From positions 1-64,000 of the forward strand of contig NZ_JFHD01000011.1 in NCBI RefSeq assembly GCF_000698575.1: 64,000 nucleotides of DNA, written 5' to 3'. Below the pieces are notes generated by a model, which saw only the letters and a program-made list of their open reading frames with translations, did not search any database and was not told where the DNA came from. The translations under genes and the position numbers were made by a program. The stretch is from Caballeronia zhejiangensis (lineage in GTDB: Bacteria; Pseudomonadota; Gammaproteobacteria; Burkholderiales; Burkholderiaceae). Below are positions 1 to 10,583 of this stretch, piece after piece. Every line of letters begins with the position of its first letter. The stretch's first letter is position 1.

Positions 1-537
1 GGGACGCGCCGCGAGATCGACCGATTCGGCGCGCGCCGACGATGCCGCGTTGCTCGCGGAAAACTCGTCACGCTTTTGCGCCGCCTTCTTTTCCGCGCGC
101 TGCGCCGATACCGCGCCGGCCGCCGCCGCGCGCTCGCGCCGACGCACCGCCGACGACAGTCTCACGCTGCCCAGACCGAGCACCAGCAGCACGGCGCCCA
201 CGACGGCCGCGCTGATCTGCCCGAAGCCATCGATCTGAGGCGAATGCAGTCCGAGCAGCCAGACCAGCACCACCACCCCCGACAGCCACTGCACGTGTCC
301 CGACACGCGCGCGGCGCGAGCCGTCAACGCGCCATCGACGGCTGCGTGAAACGCAAGCCACGACAGCCCGATGAGCGCGATACCGAGCAACTGCCCGGCG
401 AAGGCCGGCTGAACGCGGATCGAATCCAGTTGCAGCGCGCCGTACAGGCCCGCCCACGGCGTCAGCAGAAACAACAGGCCGAACGCCAGAAAAATCAGGG
501 CATTGATGACGAGCACGACCCGCAGCAACGGTTTCAT
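1..537 (-). CDS. Putative inner-membrane protein (partial, cut by window start)
   Basis: I do not recognise a named family. The frame opens with ATG at 537 and runs without a stop to base 1, so at least 179 residues are present and the C-terminus lies outside the window. The N-terminus is strongly hydrophobic, with a first membrane segment at about residues 5-28. Further hydrophobic stretches near residues 45-65, 83-99 and 106-124 suggest four membrane passes. A basic, Ala/Arg-rich cytoplasmic tail follows from about residue 128. It lies 15 bp downstream of guaB on the same strand and is probably co-transcribed with it. In Burkholderia-type genomes a small membrane protein often sits between guaB and guaA, which fits; guaA itself is not visible. 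Function unknown. Confidence 0.75.
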   Translation of the reverse strand, partial: MKPLLRVVLVINALIFLAFGLLFLLTPWAGLYGALQLDSIRVQPAFAGQLLGIALIGLSWLAFHAAVDGALTARAARVSGHVQWLSGVVVLVWLLGLHSPQIDGFGQISAAVVGAVLLVLGLGSVRLSSAVRRRERAAAAGAVSAQRAEKKAAQKRDEFSASNAASSARAESVDLAARP

Positions 538-552
538 GATCAGTCCGCTCGA

Positions 553-2068
<1,516 letters not shown>

Positions 2069-2225
2069 TGCCCGAACAGCAGCTTAGCCCATTCGGACGC
2101 AAATTCCGGACCGCTTTCGCCCGTCTGCCGGGCGCCCGCGTTGTTGCAGTTTTAGACAAGACGGCCGCCCGGGGCCACATGCTACGCTTCGCGCCGTCAG
2201 TTGAAATTTCGGCAGGAGTCGGACG

Positions 2226-3185
2226 ATGCAGCGCGGTGTGATGTACGGAATGGCGGCGGGAGCGATCTGGGGTTTCATCTTTCTCGCGCCACGGCTCTTG
2301 CCGGATTTTTCGCCGCTGACGCTCTCCGTCGGGCGCTATCTGATGTACGGCGCGGTTTCGCTCGCCGTGGCGCTGCCGTTCGCCCGGCGCCTCGCGGCCA
2401 AGCTCACGCGCGCCGATTTCATCGCGCTCGCGAAGCTCGCGCTGGTCGGCAACCTGCTGTACTACATGCTGCTCGCGAGCGCGGTGCAGCTCGTGGGCGT
2501 CGCGCCTTCGTCGCTGATCGTCGGCATTCTCCCCGTGACCGTCACGCTCGCCGGACGGCGGGATCGCGGCGCGGTCGACCTGAAAAGGCTCATCGGGCCG
2601 CTCCTGCTCGTGCTGGCGGGCATCGCGTGCATCAATCTCGATGTATTCAGCGACGCCGATCACGCGACGAGCGTGCTCACGCGCCTCGCCGGACTCGGAT
2701 GCGCGCTCGGGGCGCTCGCTTCTTGGACGTGGTACGCGGTCGTCAACGCGCGGTATCTGCAATCGAATCGCCATTTCGACGGCAACGAGTGGTCCATCCT
2801 GTGGGGCATCGTGACGGGTCTGCTCGGCGTCGCGCTCGGCGCGATCGTCTGGATGCTGCCCGCGGGCACGGTGCAGGCGAGCGTGCCCGCCTCGCGCTGG
2901 CATCTGTTCTGGATCGTTTCTTTTGCGCTGGCCACCGGCGGCTCGTGGCTCGGCAACATGCTGTGGAACGCGGCAGCGAAGCGCCTGCCGCTCACGCTGT
3001 CAGGGCAGATGATCGTGTTCGAGACGCTCTTCGCCCTGCTCTACGCCTTCGTCTACGACGGCCGCTGGCCGCGCTCGCCCGAAGTGCTCGCGATCGTGCT
3101 GCTGCTCGCCGGCGTAATCTGGTCGGTCAGGCAGCACACGCTGGAGCCGGCGCCCGCCGCGGCGAAAGAAGCGCCCGCGCATTGA
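2226..3185 (+). CDS. EamA/DMT-family permease
   Basis: An integral inner-membrane protein of 319 residues. About ten hydrophobic segments are arranged as two repeats of five, typical of drug/metabolite transporters of the EamA type. The N-terminal repeat opens with GMAAGAIWGFIFLAPR, resembling the usual conserved first helix. The ATG at 2226 is preceded by GGCAGGAGTCGG, a good ribosome site. The family exports small metabolites or amino acids, but the substrate cannot be read from sequence. It is transcribed divergently from guaB and converges with rnfH, whose stop is 6 bp away. A second, only distantly similar EamA protein is encoded at 39744-40718. Confidence 0.9.
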   Translation: MQRGVMYGMAAGAIWGFIFLAPRLLPDFSPLTLSVGRYLMYGAVSLAVALPFARRLAAKLTRADFIALAKLALVGNLLYYMLLASAVQLVGVAPSSLIVGILPVTVTLAGRRDRGAVDLKRLIGPLLLVLAGIACINLDVFSDADHATSVLTRLAGLGCALGALASWTWYAVVNARYLQSNRHFDGNEWSILWGIVTGLLGVALGAIVWMLPAGTVQASVPASRWHLFWIVSFALATGGSWLGNMLWNAAAKRLPLTLSGQMIVFETLFALLYAFVYDGRWPRSPEVLAIVLLLAGVIWSVRQHTLEPAPAAAKEAPAH

Positions 3186-3191
3186 ATTCGT

Positions 3192-3515
3192 TCAGCGCGA
3201 ATCCTTCGACTGCCACTTGCGCCCTTCGATCGATCCCGCCTTGCGCGCCTTGTCCACGCGGCGCTGGCGCGCGGCCTTCGGATCCACCTTCAGCGGCCGA
3301 TAAATCTCGACGCGGTCGAAGTCGGCGAGCGCCGCGTCGAGCGGCTTCGGCTTGCCGAACACGCCGACCTTCTGCGTCGTCAGATCGATGTCGCGATGCG
3401 CGAGCAGCACGCCGCTTGCGTCGATCGCATCGCGCACCGTCGCGCCCTCGGGCAGGTCGACGCGCTTCAGGAACGCGCCATCGGGCAGGCCGTAGCAGAC
3501 ATCGATATGCATCAT
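3192..3515 (-). CDS. rnfH: RnfH/UPF0125 family ubiquitin-like protein
   Basis: A 107-residue protein of the RnfH (UPF0125) family, a small beta-grasp fold. The conserved opening reads IDVCYGLPDGAFLKRV, followed by FGKPKPLDAALADFDRVEIYRPL, and then a basic C-terminal tail. Its precise biochemical role is not established. The ATG at 3515 overlaps the stop of ratA in an ATGA arrangement, so translation is probably coupled. The ratA-rnfH pair divergent from smpB is a widely conserved arrangement in proteobacteria. Confidence 0.88.
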   Translation of the reverse strand: MMHIDVCYGLPDGAFLKRVDLPEGATVRDAIDASGVLLAHRDIDLTTQKVGVFGKPKPLDAALADFDRVEIYRPLKVDPKAARQRRVDKARKAGSIEGRKWQSKDSR

Positions 3516-3949
3516 GGCTTGCCGTAGCGCTGGTCCGCGCGCTTCACGAAGGAATCGACGAACGTGTTGGCGATATGGCTGAACACCGGCCCGATGATCT
3601 TCTCCAGAATCACGTTCGAGAATTCGTAGTGCAGCGCGAATTCGATCTTGCAGGCGTCCGCGCGCAGCGGCGTAAAGTGCCAATATCCGGTGAATTTCTT
3701 GAAAGGGCCGCTCAGGAACTCCATATCGATATTGGTCGGACGCTTTTGCACATTGCGCGTCGCGAAATGCTGCTTGATGCCCTTGAAGCTGATGTCGATC
3801 TTCGCTTCCATGCCGTTCTCGTCGTGGCGGCCGATTTCGACGCCGCCGCACCAAGGCAGGAAATTGGGGTAGTCGGCGACATCGGTGACGAGGTCGAACA
3901 TTTCTTCCGCTGAATGGCGGATCAATACGGTTTTCTGGACGTCTGCCAT
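3512..3949 (-). CDS. ratA: RatA/CoQ-binding START-domain protein
   Basis: A 145-residue START/polyketide-cyclase-like protein beginning MADVQKTVLIRHSAEEMFDL, with the family motif DYPNFLPWCGGVEI near residues 26-39. In E. coli the homologue (RatA/PasT/YfjG) was described as a toxin that blocks 70S subunit association. Related eukaryotic COQ10 proteins bind coenzyme Q, so the physiological role is debated. The frame is open further upstream (to 3982), but ATG 3949 matches the usual family start. The gene is divergent from smpB, and its end overlaps rnfH by 4 nt. Confidence 0.9.
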   Translation of the reverse strand: MADVQKTVLIRHSAEEMFDLVTDVADYPNFLPWCGGVEIGRHDENGMEAKIDISFKGIKQHFATRNVQKRPTNIDMEFLSGPFKKFTGYWHFTPLRADACKIEFALHYEFSNVILEKIIGPVFSHIANTFVDSFVKRADQRYGKP

Positions 3950-4006
3950 ATAGGGCGCAGCGGTGGCTGAATTGGGCGGCAACGCGCAAGAGAACGAGGC
4001 ATCGGA

Positions 4007-4035
4007 TCGAACGCATGCCGGCGCGCTGCTAAAAT
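4007..4035 (+). promoter_or_regulatory. Candidate smpB promoter
   Basis: A -10-like TAAAAT lies at 4030-4035. A poor -35 (TCGAAC, 4007-4012) precedes it at 17 bp. It sits in the 119-bp spacer between divergent ratA and smpB. The -35 is weak, so this is tentative. Confidence 0.35.
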
Positions 4036-4068
4036 CAGGATTTTAAACGAGTTGGGCACTTTCCATTC

Positions 4069-4518
4069 ATGAGCATCATCGACAACAGAAAAGCCTTCTT
4101 CGATTACTTCGTCGAAGAGCGCTACGAGGCCGGTCTCGTGCTCGAGGGCTGGGAAGTCAAGGCGCTTCGCGCCGGGCGCGCGCAGATCAAGGAAGGCTAC
4201 GTCGTGATCAAGAACGGCGAGCTCTTTCTGATCGGCACGCATATCAGCCCGCTGCCCGAAGCATCGAAATTCGCTAACCTCGATCCGGTGCGCACGCGCA
4301 AGCTGCTCCTCCACCGCGAACAGATCGACAAGCTCATCGGCAAGGTCGAGCAGCGCGGGCACACGCTCGTGCCGCTCAACTTCCACTACAAGGATGGCCG
4401 CGTGAAATGTGAAATCGGCCTCGCGAAGGGCAAGAAGTTGCACGACAAACGCGAGACCGAAAAGAAGCGCGACTGGGAACGCGAACGCGGGCGTCTGATG
4501 CGAACCGCCTCGCGTTAA
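4069..4518 (+). CDS. smpB: SsrA-binding protein SmpB
   Basis: An RNA-binding OB-fold protein that carries tmRNA to stalled ribosomes for trans-translation. The 149-residue length is normal. Family motifs are clear: [26 protein letters not shown] is split over the first 30 residues, the conserved [11 protein letters not shown] segment lies near residue 80, and a basic C-terminal tail rich in K/R ([20 protein letters not shown] region) is predicted to lie in the empty mRNA channel. The tmRNA gene ssrA is not in this window. The gene is followed by a strong hairpin shared with the convergent SPFH gene. Confidence 0.97.
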   Translation: MSIIDNRKAFFDYFVEERYEAGLVLEGWEVKALRAGRAQIKEGYVVIKNGELFLIGTHISPLPEASKFANLDPVRTRKLLLHREQIDKLIGKVEQRGHTLVPLNFHYKDGRVKCEIGLAKGKKLHDKRETEKKRDWERERGRLMRTASR

Positions 4519-4529
4519 ACCGTGAAACG

Positions 4530-4559
4530 AATCGGGGGCGCTTTTTAGCGCCCCCGATT
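4530..4559. terminator. Convergent terminator hairpin, smpB / SPFH
   Basis: Perfect 13-bp inverted repeat (4530-4542 with 4547-4559, AATCGGGGGCGCT arms) around a TTTT loop, between the ends of two convergent genes. There is no long T run on either side, but the stem is very stable. It probably ends transcription in both directions. Confidence 0.75.
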
Positions 4560-4562
4560 GCT

Positions 4563-5495
4563 TCAGCTCTTCCTGATTATGCCGCTGCCCTCGCCTTTCA
4601 CGATCGACAACGCGGACGCGATCATCGTGCTCATGTCGGACATGTTGCCCGGCACGATCAGCGTGTTGCCCTGCTTCGCGAGATTGCCGAACGCGCCGAC
4701 ATACTGCTCCGCAACCTTCAGATTCACCGCTTCCATGCCGCCCGCTGTCTGAATTGCAGTGCCGATCTTCTCGATGGCTTGCGCGTTCGCTTCCGCCACC
4801 GCGAGAATCGCGGCGGCTTCGCCCTGCGCCTGATTGATCGCCGCCTGCCGTTCGCCTTCCGACTTCTGGATCGCGGCCTCGCGCGCGCCCGATGCCAGAT
4901 TGATCTGCTCCTGCTTGCGCCCTTCGGACGCGGCGATCAGCGCGCGCTTCTCGCGCTCGGCGGTGATCTGCGCCTGCATCGCGTGAAGGATTTCCTTCGG
5001 CGGCGTGAGATCCTTGATTTCATAGCGCAGCACTTTCACGCCCCAGTTCGACGCGGCTTCGTCGAGCGCATTCACGATGCTCTGGTTGATGAAGTCGCGC
5101 TCCTCGAACGTCTTGTCGAGCTCCAGCTTGCCGATGACCGAACGCAACGTCGTCTGCGACAGTTGCGTGATCGCGAACACGAAGTTGCTCGATCCGTACG
5201 AAGCCTTCATCGCATCCGTGACCTGGAAGTACAGCACGCCATCGACTTGAAGCTGCGTGTTGTCGCGCGTGATACAGACTTGGCTCGGCACTTCGAGCGG
5301 AATCTCCTTCAGCATGTGCTTGTAGGCGATGCGATCGATGAACGGCAGCACGATGTTGAGGCCCGGCGTAAGCGTCGCGTGATAGCGGCCGAGGCGTTCC
5401 ATGATCCATGCGTGTTGCTGAGGGACGATCTTGACCGTTTTCGACACGATGACGATCGCGATGACGAGCACGATGAGCGCAAAGTACATTGACAT
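4563..5495 (-). CDS. SPFH/band-7 domain protein (stomatin-like, paraslipin type)
   Basis: A 310-residue membrane-anchored protein. One N-terminal transmembrane segment (about residues 3-19) is followed by a prohibitin/stomatin domain starting at VPQQHAWIMERLGRYHATL, and a coiled-coil, Ala/Glu-rich region at about residues 190-265. Family members form ring-like oligomers in the membrane and are linked to membrane protein quality control. The partner NfeD gene lies 19 bp upstream, the classic stomatin-NfeD operon. It resembles E. coli QmcA, but I leave the symbol empty because paralogue assignment needs a tree. Confidence 0.93.
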   Translation of the reverse strand: MSMYFALIVLVIAIVIVSKTVKIVPQQHAWIMERLGRYHATLTPGLNIVLPFIDRIAYKHMLKEIPLEVPSQVCITRDNTQLQVDGVLYFQVTDAMKASYGSSNFVFAITQLSQTTLRSVIGKLELDKTFEERDFINQSIVNALDEAASNWGVKVLRYEIKDLTPPKEILHAMQAQITAEREKRALIAASEGRKQEQINLASGAREAAIQKSEGERQAAINQAQGEAAAILAVAEANAQAIEKIGTAIQTAGGMEAVNLKVAEQYVGAFGNLAKQGNTLIVPGNMSDMSTMIASALSIVKGEGSGIIRKS

Positions 5496-5514
5496 TATTT
5501 TTCTCCTTATAGGA

Positions 5515-5949
5515 CTACCGTTTGGCCGCGACGATCAGGCGATTGCCGTCGAGCGCCGTGATGCGATAAAGCCGTGCGCCCTCCGTTTCGCCCGGTGCGA
5601 GCTCGACATCCCACTGCGCGCCGCGATACATTGCGCGCGCGTGGCCGTGATGCCATTGATCGACTTCCAGGGTCGCGCCGATATCGAGATTCACGGCCGC
5701 ATCGCGCGAGGCGTCGTCACGCCGCTTCCAGCTGACGAAGCGCGAGCGCCGCAGCACCGCCACCGCGATCAGCGCGATGACCGCGGCCGCGCCCATCTGT
5801 ACGTGCGGCAACGCGCCGAGCACATGAGCGACGCCGCCCGCGATCATCCCGAGCGCGATCATGAGCAGATAGAACGTTCCGGTAAACAATTCCGCGACGA
5901 TCAGCGCGCCCGCAGCGACCCACCAGATCAACCCGCCCGTTTCCATCAT
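5515..5949 (-). CDS. NfeD family membrane protein
   Basis: A short-form NfeD protein of 144 residues. Hydrophobic segments lie at about residues 6-25, 27-46 and 52-68. A soluble C-terminal OB-fold-like domain (about residues 85-144) follows, with the characteristic ending ALDGNRLIV. It lacks the N-terminal serine-protease domain of long NfeD proteins. It precedes the SPFH gene on the same strand, and the two products are known to associate. Two adjacent ATG codons (5949 and 5946) make the exact start uncertain by one codon. Confidence 0.9.
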   Translation of the reverse strand: MMETGGLIWWVAAGALIVAELFTGTFYLLMIALGMIAGGVAHVLGALPHVQMGAAAVIALIAVAVLRRSRFVSWKRRDDASRDAAVNLDIGATLEVDQWHHGHARAMYRGAQWDVELAPGETEGARLYRITALDGNRLIVAAKR

Positions 5950-5962
5950 CGGTCTCCAAACG

Positions 5963-5993
5963 AAAACACCCCGGAAAAGTCCGGGGTGTTTTT
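5963..5993 (-). terminator. Intrinsic terminator of ppsA
   Basis: Inverted repeat AAAACACCCCGG (5963-5974) / CCGGGGTGTTTT (5981-5992), with T-rich sequence on both sides. It lies about 50 bp past the ppsA stop on the minus strand and upstream of nfeD, so it should separate the two transcription units. Confidence 0.8.
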
Positions 5994-6042
5994 ATATCAC
6001 GCTGCACCAATCCGAAAGCAAGTGGAAAGGTGTGACATCGAC

Positions 6043-8460
6043 TTATTTTGACAAGGTCTTCGCGAGCTGCTGCCACGTATCGATGATCGTGTCCGGATTA
6101 AGCGACATCGACTCGATGCCCTGCTTCGCGAGCCACTCGGCGAGATCAGGGTGGTCCGACGGGCCCTGACCGCAAATGCCGACGTACTTGTTCAGCTTCA
6201 GGCACGTCTCGATCGCGCGCTTCAGCATGAACTGCACCGCTTCGTCGCGCTCGTCGAAGTCCGCCGCGAGCAACTCCATGCCCGAGTCGCGATCGAGGCC
6301 CAGCGTCAACTGCGTCAGGTCGTTCGAACCGATCGAGAAGCCGTCGAAGCGCTCCAGGAACTGCTCGGCGAGAATCGCGTTGGACGGCACTTCGCACATC
6401 ATCACGAGCTTCAGGTCGTTCTTGCCGCGTTCGAGACCGAACTTCTTCAGCAGCTCGACCACGCGATCCGCCTGCTTCAGCGTACGCACGAACGGCACCA
6501 TGATCTGCACGTTGTCCAGGCCCATTTCCTCGCGGACCTTCTTCAGCGCGATGCATTCCATGTGGAACGCCTCGGCGAAGTCTTCCGCGATATAGCGCGA
6601 CGCGCCACGGAAACCGAGCATCGGATTTTCTTCATCCGGCTCGTAGCGCGAACCGCCGATCAGCTTCTTGTACTCGTTCGACTTGAAGTCCGACAGACGC
6701 ACGATGACGGGCTTCGGATAGAACGCCGCTGCAATCGTGGCGATGCCTTCGGTCAGCTTGTCGACGTAGAACGCCTTCGGCGATGCATGGCCGCGCGCGA
6801 CGCTTTCAACCGCCTTCTTCAGATCGGCATCGACGTTCGGGTACTCCAGAATCGCCTTCGGATGCACGCCGATGTTGTTGTTGATGATGAACTCGAGTCG
6901 CGCCAGGCCGACGCCCGCGTTCGGCAACTGCGCGAAGTCGAACGCGAGTTGCGGATTGCCGACGTTCATCATGATCTTGACCGGGATCTTCGGCAGTTCG
7001 CCGCGCTGCACTTCGGTCACTTCGGTTTCGAGCAGGCCGTCGTAGATCTTGCCTTCGTCGCCTTCCGCGCACGACACCGTGACGAGCGCGCCGTCCTTCA
7101 GGATGTCCGTTGCGTCGCCGCAGCCGACGACCGCCGGCACGCCCAGCTCACGCGCGATGATCGCCGCGTGGCACGTACGGCCGCCGCGATTGGTCACGAT
7201 GGCCGATGCGCGCTTCATCACCGGTTCCCAGTTAGGGTCCGTCATGTCGGCGACGAGCACGTCGCCCGGCTGCACGCGTTCCATTTCCGACGGATCGTGA
7301 ATCACGCGCACGGGGCCCGCGCCGATCTTCTGGCCGATCGCGCGGCCGGTCGCCAGCACGTTCGACTGCCCCTTCAGCTTGAAGCGCATTTCGGCCTTGC
7401 CCGACGCCTGGCTCTTCACCGTCTCCGGGCGCGCCTGGAGGATGAACAGCTTGCCGTCGCGGCCGTCCTTGCCCCACTCGATGTCCATCGGACGCTGATA
7501 GTGCTTCTCGATGATGACCGCGTACTTCGCGAGCTCGATCACGTCTTCGTCGGTGATCGAGAAGCGGTTGCGCTGTTCGTGCGGCACGTCGACGGTCTTC
7601 ACGCGGCCCGGCTCGCCCGGCTTCGTGAATTCCATCTTGATGAGCTTCGAGCCGATCGAGCGGCGGATGATCGGGTATTTGCCCTGTTCGAGCGTCGTTT
7701 TGAAGACGTGGAACTCGTCCGGATTCACCGCGCCTTGCACGACGGTTTCGCCCAGGCCGTAGCTCGACGTGATGAAGACGGTTTCCTTGAAGCCCGATTC
7801 GGTGTCGATGGTGAACATTACGCCGGCCGCGCCGACGTCGGAGCGCACCATGCGCTGCACGCCCGCCGACAACGCGACTTCCGCATGCGTGAAGCCCTTG
7901 TGGACGCGATAGGAAATGGCGCGGTCGTTATAAAGCGACGCAAACACGTGCTTCATGCGATCGAGCACGTCCTCGATGCCGACCACGTTCAGATAGCTTT
8001 CCTGCTGGCCCGCGAAGGATGCGTCCGGCAAGTCCTCGGCCGTCGCCGACGAGCGCACGGCAAACGAAAGCTCTTCGGGCGAGCTGGCTTGAAGGACTTC
8101 GAAACCGCGGCGGATTTCGTCTTCGAGGCGCGGCTGCATCGGCGCGTCGACGATCCACTGACGGATTTCCTTGCCGGCTTCGGCGAGCGCCTTGACGTCG
8201 TCGACATCGAGCGTCTCGAGACGATTGGCGATGCGGTCCGTCAGATTGTTGTGATGGAGGAAGTCGCGGAATGCGAGCGCAGTCGTGGCGAAGCCCGTCG
8301 GCACGCGAACGCCGGCTTCGGAAAGCTGGCTGATCATTTCGCCGAGCGACGCATTCTTGCCGCCGACGATTTCCACGTCGGTCATTCGCAACTGCTCGAA
8401 TGGAACTACATACGCCTGATCCTTTGCGACATCTTTCGCAACATTGACTGCGTTAGTCAT
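6043..8460 (-). CDS. ppsA: Phosphoenolpyruvate synthase
   Basis: Converts pyruvate and ATP to phosphoenolpyruvate, AMP and phosphate, for gluconeogenesis from C3 acids. The 805-residue length is typical. Three parts are visible: the N-terminal ATP-grasp domain (to about residue 350); the swivelling phosphohistidine domain with GGRTCHAA, giving His431 as the phosphorylated residue and Thr429 as the regulatory threonine; and the C-terminal PEP/pyruvate barrel ending with GICGQGPSD, Cys763 being the likely proton donor. It is divergent from ppsR, whose product phosphorylates that threonine. A large inverted repeat lies in its leader (8509-8541). Confidence 0.98.
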   Translation of the reverse strand: MTNAVNVAKDVAKDQAYVVPFEQLRMTDVEIVGGKNASLGEMISQLSEAGVRVPTGFATTALAFRDFLHHNNLTDRIANRLETLDVDDVKALAEAGKEIRQWIVDAPMQPRLEDEIRRGFEVLQASSPEELSFAVRSSATAEDLPDASFAGQQESYLNVVGIEDVLDRMKHVFASLYNDRAISYRVHKGFTHAEVALSAGVQRMVRSDVGAAGVMFTIDTESGFKETVFITSSYGLGETVVQGAVNPDEFHVFKTTLEQGKYPIIRRSIGSKLIKMEFTKPGEPGRVKTVDVPHEQRNRFSITDEDVIELAKYAVIIEKHYQRPMDIEWGKDGRDGKLFILQARPETVKSQASGKAEMRFKLKGQSNVLATGRAIGQKIGAGPVRVIHDPSEMERVQPGDVLVADMTDPNWEPVMKRASAIVTNRGGRTCHAAIIARELGVPAVVGCGDATDILKDGALVTVSCAEGDEGKIYDGLLETEVTEVQRGELPKIPVKIMMNVGNPQLAFDFAQLPNAGVGLARLEFIINNNIGVHPKAILEYPNVDADLKKAVESVARGHASPKAFYVDKLTEGIATIAAAFYPKPVIVRLSDFKSNEYKKLIGGSRYEPDEENPMLGFRGASRYIAEDFAEAFHMECIALKKVREEMGLDNVQIMVPFVRTLKQADRVVELLKKFGLERGKNDLKLVMMCEVPSNAILAEQFLERFDGFSIGSNDLTQLTLGLDRDSGMELLAADFDERDEAVQFMLKRAIETCLKLNKYVGICGQGPSDHPDLAEWLAKQGIESMSLNPDTIIDTWQQLAKTLSK

Positions 8461-8508
8461 ACAAGCCCCTAAGGTGGATGGAATTCACGATCGCACGAGT
8501 GGGCTCAT

Positions 8509-8541
8509 ATGCGAGCGCGCTCATTGGAAGCGCGCTCGCAT
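8509..8541 (-). repeat. Perfect 13-bp inverted repeat in the ppsA leader
   Basis: Arms ATGCGAGCGCGCT (8509-8521) and AGCGCGCTCGCAT (8529-8541) are exact reverse complements around a 7-nt spacer. The element begins 49 bp upstream of the ppsA ATG. It could be an operator for a dimeric regulator or an RNA hairpin in the 5' leader. No U tract follows on either strand, so a standard terminator is unlikely. Confidence 0.7.
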
Positions 8542-8709
8542 CTCGTACAACCTGTTTGATAAACCTTCGGGGACACGCGCCCGCGAGAACCGGGGCACGT
8601 CAAAAAGAAGCGGGGTACGTCTGAAATCTGCTCGAAAACGTGGACTGACGTAACGAAATGCCACGAAACGACCGCGATTTGACGAAAATCCGATTCAATT
8701 TCTCCGCAA

Positions 8710-8738
8710 TTGCTTATCGAACAGGTTGCCGCTATTCT
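8710..8738 (+). promoter_or_regulatory. Candidate ppsR promoter
   Basis: A -35-like TTGCTT (8710-8715), a 17-bp spacer and a -10-like TATTCT (8733-8738). It would give a leader of about 220 nt before ppsR. Consensus reading only. Confidence 0.4.
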
Positions 8739-8964
8739 ACCTTGCCGTATTTCAAAATTGTTTCGGCCGGGCAGTCGTTCCACGGCAAAATCGAGGTCTT
8801 TAACGCCTGATCGTGGGCTCACCCACACCCCGGCGCTCACGCCCGGTTCACTGCCTGCCAGCGGTCAGCTACCTTAACACAGGTTTTTACGGCGTCCGTG
8901 CTTTCGCGCTAGCCACGGTTCAGCGTTTGAGCATCGTCGCCCCAACTCGTTCCCTCTTTCGCCG

Positions 8965-9783
8965 ATGCCGCCTTCCGTATTCATCGTTTCCGACGGGACC
9001 GGGATCACTGCCGAAACCTTCGCGCATTCGATCCTCGCCCAGTTCGATCAAAAATTCCGGCTCGTGCGCGTGCCGTTCGTCGACTCGATCGACAAGGCCT
9101 ACGCGACCGTCGAGAAGATCAACGAAGTCGTCGCGCTCGATGGCCGCCGGCCGATCGTGTTCACGACGCTCGTCGACAGCGCATCGAATGAAGTGGTCAA
9201 GGGCTGCAATGCGCTCGTGCTCGACATGTTCCAGACCTTCATCGAGCCGCTCGAGCACGAACTGGAAATGAAATCGACGCACGCGATGGGCCGCGTGCAC
9301 CAGAACGCCGACACGGAGGAATACAAGAATCGCATCGAGGCGATCAATTTCTCGCTCGCCCACGACGACGGCCAGTCGAACCGCAATCTCGCCGACGCGG
9401 ACGTCATTCTCGTCGGCGTATCGCGCAGCGGCAAAACGCCGACGAGCCTTTATCTCGCGATGCAGTACGGCGTGAAGGCGGCGAACTATCCGCTGATTCC
9501 CGAAGATTTCGAGCGGGGCAAGCTGCCGACGCCGCTGCTCGAGCATCGGACGAAGATGTTCGGTTTGTCGATCGATCCGCAGCGGCTGGCCGAGATCCGT
9601 AACGAACGCCGTCCGGGCAGCAAGTACGCCGCACTCGAAAACTGCCGCTACGAGATCAACGAGGCGGAAATGATGATGAAGCGCGAAGGCATCAAGTGGC
9701 TTTCGTCGACGCACAAGTCGATCGAGGAAATCGCCACGACGATCCTGCAGGAGGTCAAGCCGGAGCGGCCTTCCTACTATTGA
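8965..9783 (+). CDS. ppsR: PEP synthase regulatory protein (bifunctional kinase/pyrophosphorylase, DUF299)
   Basis: Inactivates PEP synthase by ADP-dependent phosphorylation of its active-site threonine and reactivates it by phosphate-dependent dephosphorylation. The 272-residue protein starts MPPSVFIVSDGTGITAET, the family hallmark. It carries the P-loop-like GVSRSGKTPT at residues 151-160. Its location divergent from ppsA, the target enzyme, matches the usual proteobacterial arrangement. It converges with the SpoU-type methyltransferase gene, only 6 bp away. Confidence 0.97.
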   Translation: MPPSVFIVSDGTGITAETFAHSILAQFDQKFRLVRVPFVDSIDKAYATVEKINEVVALDGRRPIVFTTLVDSASNEVVKGCNALVLDMFQTFIEPLEHELEMKSTHAMGRVHQNADTEEYKNRIEAINFSLAHDDGQSNRNLADADVILVGVSRSGKTPTSLYLAMQYGVKAANYPLIPEDFERGKLPTPLLEHRTKMFGLSIDPQRLAEIRNERRPGSKYAALENCRYEINEAEMMMKREGIKWLSSTHKSIEEIATTILQEVKPERPSYY

Positions 9784-9789
9784 CGGCTG

Positions 9790-10566
9790 TCAGCGCTGCT
9801 GGCGGCACTGCTCGAAGAGACAGATCGCCGCCGCGGCCGCCACGTTAAGCGATTCCATGCCGCCCGGCTGCGGAATCGTCACGCGATGCGTCACCGCATC
9901 GCGCCAGATTTGCGACACGCCCGCGCCTTCGTTGCCGAACACCCAGGCGAGCGCGCCCGACAGGTCGCAATCGTAGAGCGCGACGGCACCGTGCGAATCG
10001 GTGATCGTCACGGGTGCGTCGAGTCGCGCGATGAGATCGGCCGGTTCGACGTCCTCGAAAATATCCAGCAGAAAATGCGCGCCCATGCCCGAGCGCAGCA
10101 CTTTCGATGACCACGCGTATGCCGTGCCCGGCGCGCAGAATACGCGCGTGATGCCCGCCGCCGCCGCGCTGCGCAGAATCGAGCCGACATTGCCGGCGTC
10201 CTGAACGCCATCGAGAATCACGCAGGTTTGTGCGACGCGCGCGGGCAATTCTGCATCGATCTTTTCGACGAGCAATAGCATGCCCACGCCGTGAACGACG
10301 CTCGACAACTGCCCGAAAAGCGCATCCGGCAACACGACGACGCGCTTCTCTTCGATGCGCGCGACGATCTCGCGCGCTTCCTCGTGCGTGAGCGCGCCTT
10401 CGGTGACGACGCACGTTTCCGGCTGGCCCGCCGCGTCGAGATACGCTGACGCCAGATGCAGGCCTTCGAGCAGCGCGTGGCCGCTTCTGCGCTGCTGCGC
10501 CGTCGACCCGGCGAGCGCCTTCATGCGCTTGTAGAGCGGGTTGTCCCGCGAAGTGATGGATTTCAC
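9790..10566 (-). CDS. SpoU/TrmH-family RNA 2'-O-methyltransferase
   Basis: A SPOUT-fold methyltransferase that uses S-adenosylmethionine to methylate a ribose in rRNA or tRNA. A substrate-binding N-terminal domain (about residues 1-100) precedes the catalytic domain. The three SpoU motifs are present: LDGVQDAGNVGSILRSA (motif 1, Asn/Arg), VFGNEGAGV (motif 2) and IPQPGGMESLNVAAAAAI (motif 3). The ATGs further upstream lie inside rnhB. The chosen start is GTG at 10566, 17 bp after the rnhB stop, giving 258 residues, the usual family length. It resembles RlmB/TsnR-like enzymes; the exact target nucleotide is not readable. Confidence 0.9.
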   Translation of the reverse strand: MKSITSRDNPLYKRMKALAGSTAQQRRSGHALLEGLHLASAYLDAAGQPETCVVTEGALTHEEAREIVARIEEKRVVVLPDALFGQLSSVVHGVGMLLLVEKIDAELPARVAQTCVILDGVQDAGNVGSILRSAAAAGITRVFCAPGTAYAWSSKVLRSGMGAHFLLDIFEDVEPADLIARLDAPVTITDSHGAVALYDCDLSGALAWVFGNEGAGVSQIWRDAVTHRVTIPQPGGMESLNVAAAAAICLFEQCRQQR

Positions 10567-10583
10567 GTTGATTCGGTTGACGC

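Larger units (their letters stand above)
8461..8964. promoter_or_regulatory. 504-bp divergent regulatory spacer ppsA / ppsR
   Basis: No convincing gene is present. The segment is more AT-rich than its flanks, as expected for two divergent promoters. It holds a perfect 13-bp inverted repeat close to ppsA (8509-8541) and a plausible plus-strand promoter for ppsR (8710-8738). A frame of 111 codons on the minus strand (8505-8840) has no recognisable motif or good start and is not called. Confidence 0.6.

Noticed and set aside
3192..4518. ratA-rnfH as a new toxin-antitoxin pair beside smpB
   Set aside because: The ratA-rnfH/smpB arrangement is widely conserved in proteobacteria, and later views place RatA among START/COQ10-like proteins. 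Nothing novel is visible here.
8505..8840. A 111-codon minus-strand frame in the ppsA/ppsR spacer
   Set aside because: No ribosome site or family resemblance, and it overlaps the inverted repeat and likely promoters.
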